Shown in pieces: positions 5,682 to 7,438 of a DNA stretch of 7,438 nt. Made by a program: the position numbers and the translations under genes. Numbering within the stretch: the stretch's first letter is position 1; the number at the start of each line of letters is the position of its first letter. The stretch spans positions 1-7,438 of the forward strand of contig JAGRJB010000105.1 in NCBI GenBank assembly GCA_020442965.1, written 5' to 3'. This DNA is from Pseudomonadales bacterium (GTDB taxonomy: Bacteria; Pseudomonadota; Gammaproteobacteria; Steroidobacterales; Steroidobacteraceae). The notes beneath the pieces are model-generated. The model searched no databases. It was not told the origin of the DNA and saw only the letters and a list, made by a program, of their open reading frames with translations.

Positions 5682-7097
5682 ATGTTCAAGACCGCAACTA
5701 TTTTGGCGACATCATTGCTCGCCCCACTCATCGGCAGCTACACAGTCGCCCAGACACTGCGCCCGGAAGATCTTGCCGCCGCGGCAGCGCTGCGCGATCG
5801 TGCACTGATCGACAACACGGCCTTCGAACTGGTCAGCTCACTCACAACCGAGGTTGGCCCGCGCGCGGCCGGCTCATCGGGTGATCCAGCGGCCGTCGAA
5901 TGGGCAGAACGCAAAATGCGCCAACTGGGTTTCAGCAACGTGCGTCGCATGGACGTCGTTGTTCCCCATTGGGTGCGTGGGACCGCGACATTTGCGGTGC
6001 GCGAGCCCTACCCGCAAGGCATGCCGGTCTTGGCACTCGGCGGGAGCATTGGCACGCCCGACAGCGGAATCGAAGCCGAAATCGTCATGGTCCGCGATCT
6101 TGCTACACTGGCCGCGCTTGCGCCTGGAGCGGTCAAAGATCGCATTGTCTTTTTCAATGGGCCTACCGAGCGCACGCCCGACGGGCGCGGTTACGGTAAG
6201 GCAGTGCAGGTGCGTACGCAAGGACCGAGTGCCGCGGCGGCACTCGGGGCGATCGGCGTCGTCATTCGCTCCATTGGCACCAGCCCGAACCGATTCCCCC
6301 ACACCGGCGCGTTGAGCTACAACATCTCGGCACCGCGTATCCCCGCGGTCGCGCTCTCCAATCCCGACGCGGACGCGCTCGAGCGTCAAGTTGCGGCTGG
6401 CAAACCGGTGCGCGTATCGATGATGCTGACGGCACGCGATCTGCCACAGACACTATCGGCCAATGTCATCGGCGAAATTCCCGGTACGGACAGCGACGCA
6501 GAAATCGTGGTACTCGGCGCCCATCTCGATTCGTGGGATCCAGGCACGGGCGCACTGGATGACGGTGCCGGCGTGGCCATCACGATGACTGCGGCAAAGC
6601 TTATCAAGGAAATGACTCCTAAACCGCGAAGAACGATTCGGGTCGTGTTGTTTGCCAATGAGGAATTCGGGTTGTCAGGATCACGCGCCTACGCTGACAA
6701 GATAGGTGAAGAATTCACGCGTCATGCGATCGGCATGGAAGCTGACTTGGGCGCCGGACCGGTTTTGAAGTTGGCCAGTCGAGTGCCAGCGGAATTGTTA
6801 CCCGCCATTCAGGCCATGCAGGAGCTCTTGGCACCGCTCGGAGTCGAGCCCGGCAGCAACGAAACGAATGGCGGTGCCGACATCGGTCCATTACGTCGCC
6901 TCGGCATGCCTTTGCTCGGACCCCAACTCGACGCAACCCATTACTTCGACGTACACCACACGGCTAACGACACCCTCGCACAGGTGGATCCGGAGCATAT
7001 TCGCCAAGCCTCGGCCGTCTACGCGGTCAGCGCGTATCTCGCGGCCCAGCTACCAGGTAGCTGGGGACGGCTGCCTACGACTCCATCACCGAACTGA
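5682..7097 (+). CDS. Exported M28-family zinc metallopeptidase, carboxypeptidase Q-like
   Basis: A 471-residue exopeptidase predicted to trim amino acids or dipeptides outside the cytoplasm. The ATG at 5682 is chosen because it opens a signal peptide (MFKTATILATSLLAPLIGSYTVAQT, cleavage near residue 24) and has AGGA (5669-5672) nine bases upstream. The in-frame ATG at 5634 adds 16 residues that do not look like a signal peptide. The M28 two-zinc site is intact: H281 and D283 in GAHLDSWD, bridging Asp in ALDDGAG (293-294), catalytic E327 and ligand E328 in ANEEFG, D355 in MEADLG, and His in DVHHTAND (425-426). An insertion at about residues 95-250, between the N-terminal helix region and the metal site, looks like the PA-type domain found in carboxypeptidase Q relatives. 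No C-terminal anchor is seen. The gene is transcribed away from the cyclase and ends inside the tail of convergent dusA. Exact substrate cannot be read from sequence. Confidence 0.93.
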   Translation: MFKTATILATSLLAPLIGSYTVAQTLRPEDLAAAAALRDRALIDNTAFELVSSLTTEVGPRAAGSSGDPAAVEWAERKMRQLGFSNVRRMDVVVPHWVRGTATFAVREPYPQGMPVLALGGSIGTPDSGIEAEIVMVRDLATLAALAPGAVKDRIVFFNGPTERTPDGRGYGKAVQVRTQGPSAAAALGAIGVVIRSIGTSPNRFPHTGALSYNISAPRIPAVALSNPDADALERQVAAGKPVRVSMMLTARDLPQTLSANVIGEIPGTDSDAEIVVLGAHLDSWDPGTGALDDGAGVAITMTAAKLIKEMTPKPRRTIRVVLFANEEFGLSGSRAYADKIGEEFTRHAIGMEADLGAGPVLKLASRVPAELLPAIQAMQELLAPLGVEPGSNETNGGADIGPLRRLGMPLLGPQLDATHYFDVHHTANDTLAQVDPEHIRQASAVYAVSAYLAAQLPGSWGRLPTTPSPN

Positions 7098-7438
7098 ACG
7101 CCGAGCTAGCGGCCGCCGCAGCAGTCGCCAATAGCGCTGGCGTCGCTCCCGGCAGCCGCGCATCCTCACTCAGCGAACGCCGGAACAGCCGAGCGCCGGG
7201 CCGCCCGGATCGCAGCCCAAGCATGTGCCGGGTGATATTGCTCAGACGCTCGCCGCGGCCAACTTCGTGCTCACAATAGGCGGTCATCCGCTCGATGACA
7301 CCATTGAACGTAACAGCACCCGGCTGCGCCCGCCCAAGCGCCAGATCCATCGCATGCAGAATCATCGGTCGATGATAGGCCTCGCGACCTAACATCACAC
7401 CGTCCGTCCACGCTAACGATTCGTGCATGTGCTCGACT
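7075..7438 (-). CDS. dusA: tRNA-dihydrouridine synthase A, C-terminal part (5' end beyond the window)
   Basis: FMN enzyme that reduces specific D-loop uridines of tRNA with NADPH. About 120 residues are visible, roughly the last third of a protein usually near 330-345 residues. The frame continues past the in-frame ATG at 7428 to the right edge (VEHMHESLAW), so that ATG is internal. Diagnostic stretches are DGVMLGREAYHRP, from the end of the FMN-binding barrel where the phosphate is held, and the DusA C-terminal helical domain signature ITRHMLGLRSGRPGARLFRR followed by SLSEDARLPGA. The protein ends in a low-complexity Ala/Ser-rich tail (ATAAAAASSAF) that overlaps the peptidase gene. The stop is TAG at 7075-7077. 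The catalytic Cys region lies outside the window. Confidence 0.92.
   Translation of the reverse strand, partial: VEHMHESLAWTDGVMLGREAYHRPMILHAMDLALGRAQPGAVTFNGVIERMTAYCEHEVGRGERLSNITRHMLGLRSGRPGARLFRRSLSEDARLPGATPALLATAAAAASSAFSSVMES

Noticed and set aside
5584..5682. 33-residue N-terminal extension of the cyclase-FHA protein starting at 5682
   Set aside because: It would begin upstream of the TATAAT box at 5608-5613 and overlap the divergent gene's start. The cyclase domain begins right after the ATG at 5583.
7075..7428. A complete small 117-residue protein starting at 7428
   Set aside because: The frame stays open to the window edge and the residues match the DusA C-terminal region, so this is a gene fragment cut by the window.

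Overview
The window is GC-rich and gene-dense. It carries six protein genes, two of them cut by the window edges. I see no RNA gene, mobile element, CRISPR array or phage signature. The gene set (GTP-dependent PEP carboxykinase, a DusA-type tRNA dihydrouridine synthase, DUF11 surface proteins, an adenylate cyclase-FHA protein, an M28 peptidase, and a CRP-type operator) fits a proteobacterium. My best guess is a gammaproteobacterium of the Xanthomonadales/Steroidobacter-like kind, but this rests on protein character only.

Layout. (1) Positions 1-2571, minus strand: a three-gene operon of exported DUF11-type proteins, read 2571->1573, 1550->1017 and 969->1. The last gene runs off the left edge with its reading frame open for 323 codons. 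Genes 1 and 3 are paralogues that flank a smaller middle protein. Each gene has a strong GAGGAG/AGGAGA ribosome binding site. (2) Positions 2572-2888: a 317-bp divergent regulatory region. It holds a perfect CRP-type palindrome (TGTGA-N6-TCACA) centred exactly 41.5 bp upstream of the predicted start of the DUF11 operon, a weaker second copy 40 bp further upstream, and a consensus TATAAT box for the rightward gene. (3) Positions 2889-4667, plus strand: pckG, GTP-dependent PEP carboxykinase, complete, with all catalytic residues I checked. (4) Positions 4678-5583, minus strand: a class III adenylate cyclase domain fused to an FHA domain, convergent with pckG across a 10-bp gap. (5) Positions 5584-5681: a compact divergent promoter region with a 7-bp inverted repeat. 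(6) Positions 5682-7097, plus strand: a secreted M28 metallopeptidase resembling carboxypeptidase Q. (7) Positions 7075-7438, minus strand: the C-terminal third of DusA. Its end overlaps the peptidase end by 23 bp.

How it may fit together (inference): the window encodes both a probable cAMP producer and a near-perfect binding site for a cAMP-responsive CRP/Vfr/Clp-family regulator. The site is placed to activate the surface-protein operon. PEP carboxykinase (gluconeogenesis) and the exported peptidase (peptide scavenging) would suit growth on amino acids. The neighbourhood may therefore be partly organised around carbon status, although cAMP genes act in trans and adjacency alone proves nothing. 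The most distinctive points are the Class II-type CRP site, the Asn-to-His change in the cyclase active site, and the paralogous DUF11 operon with a shared calcium-loop-like insertion.
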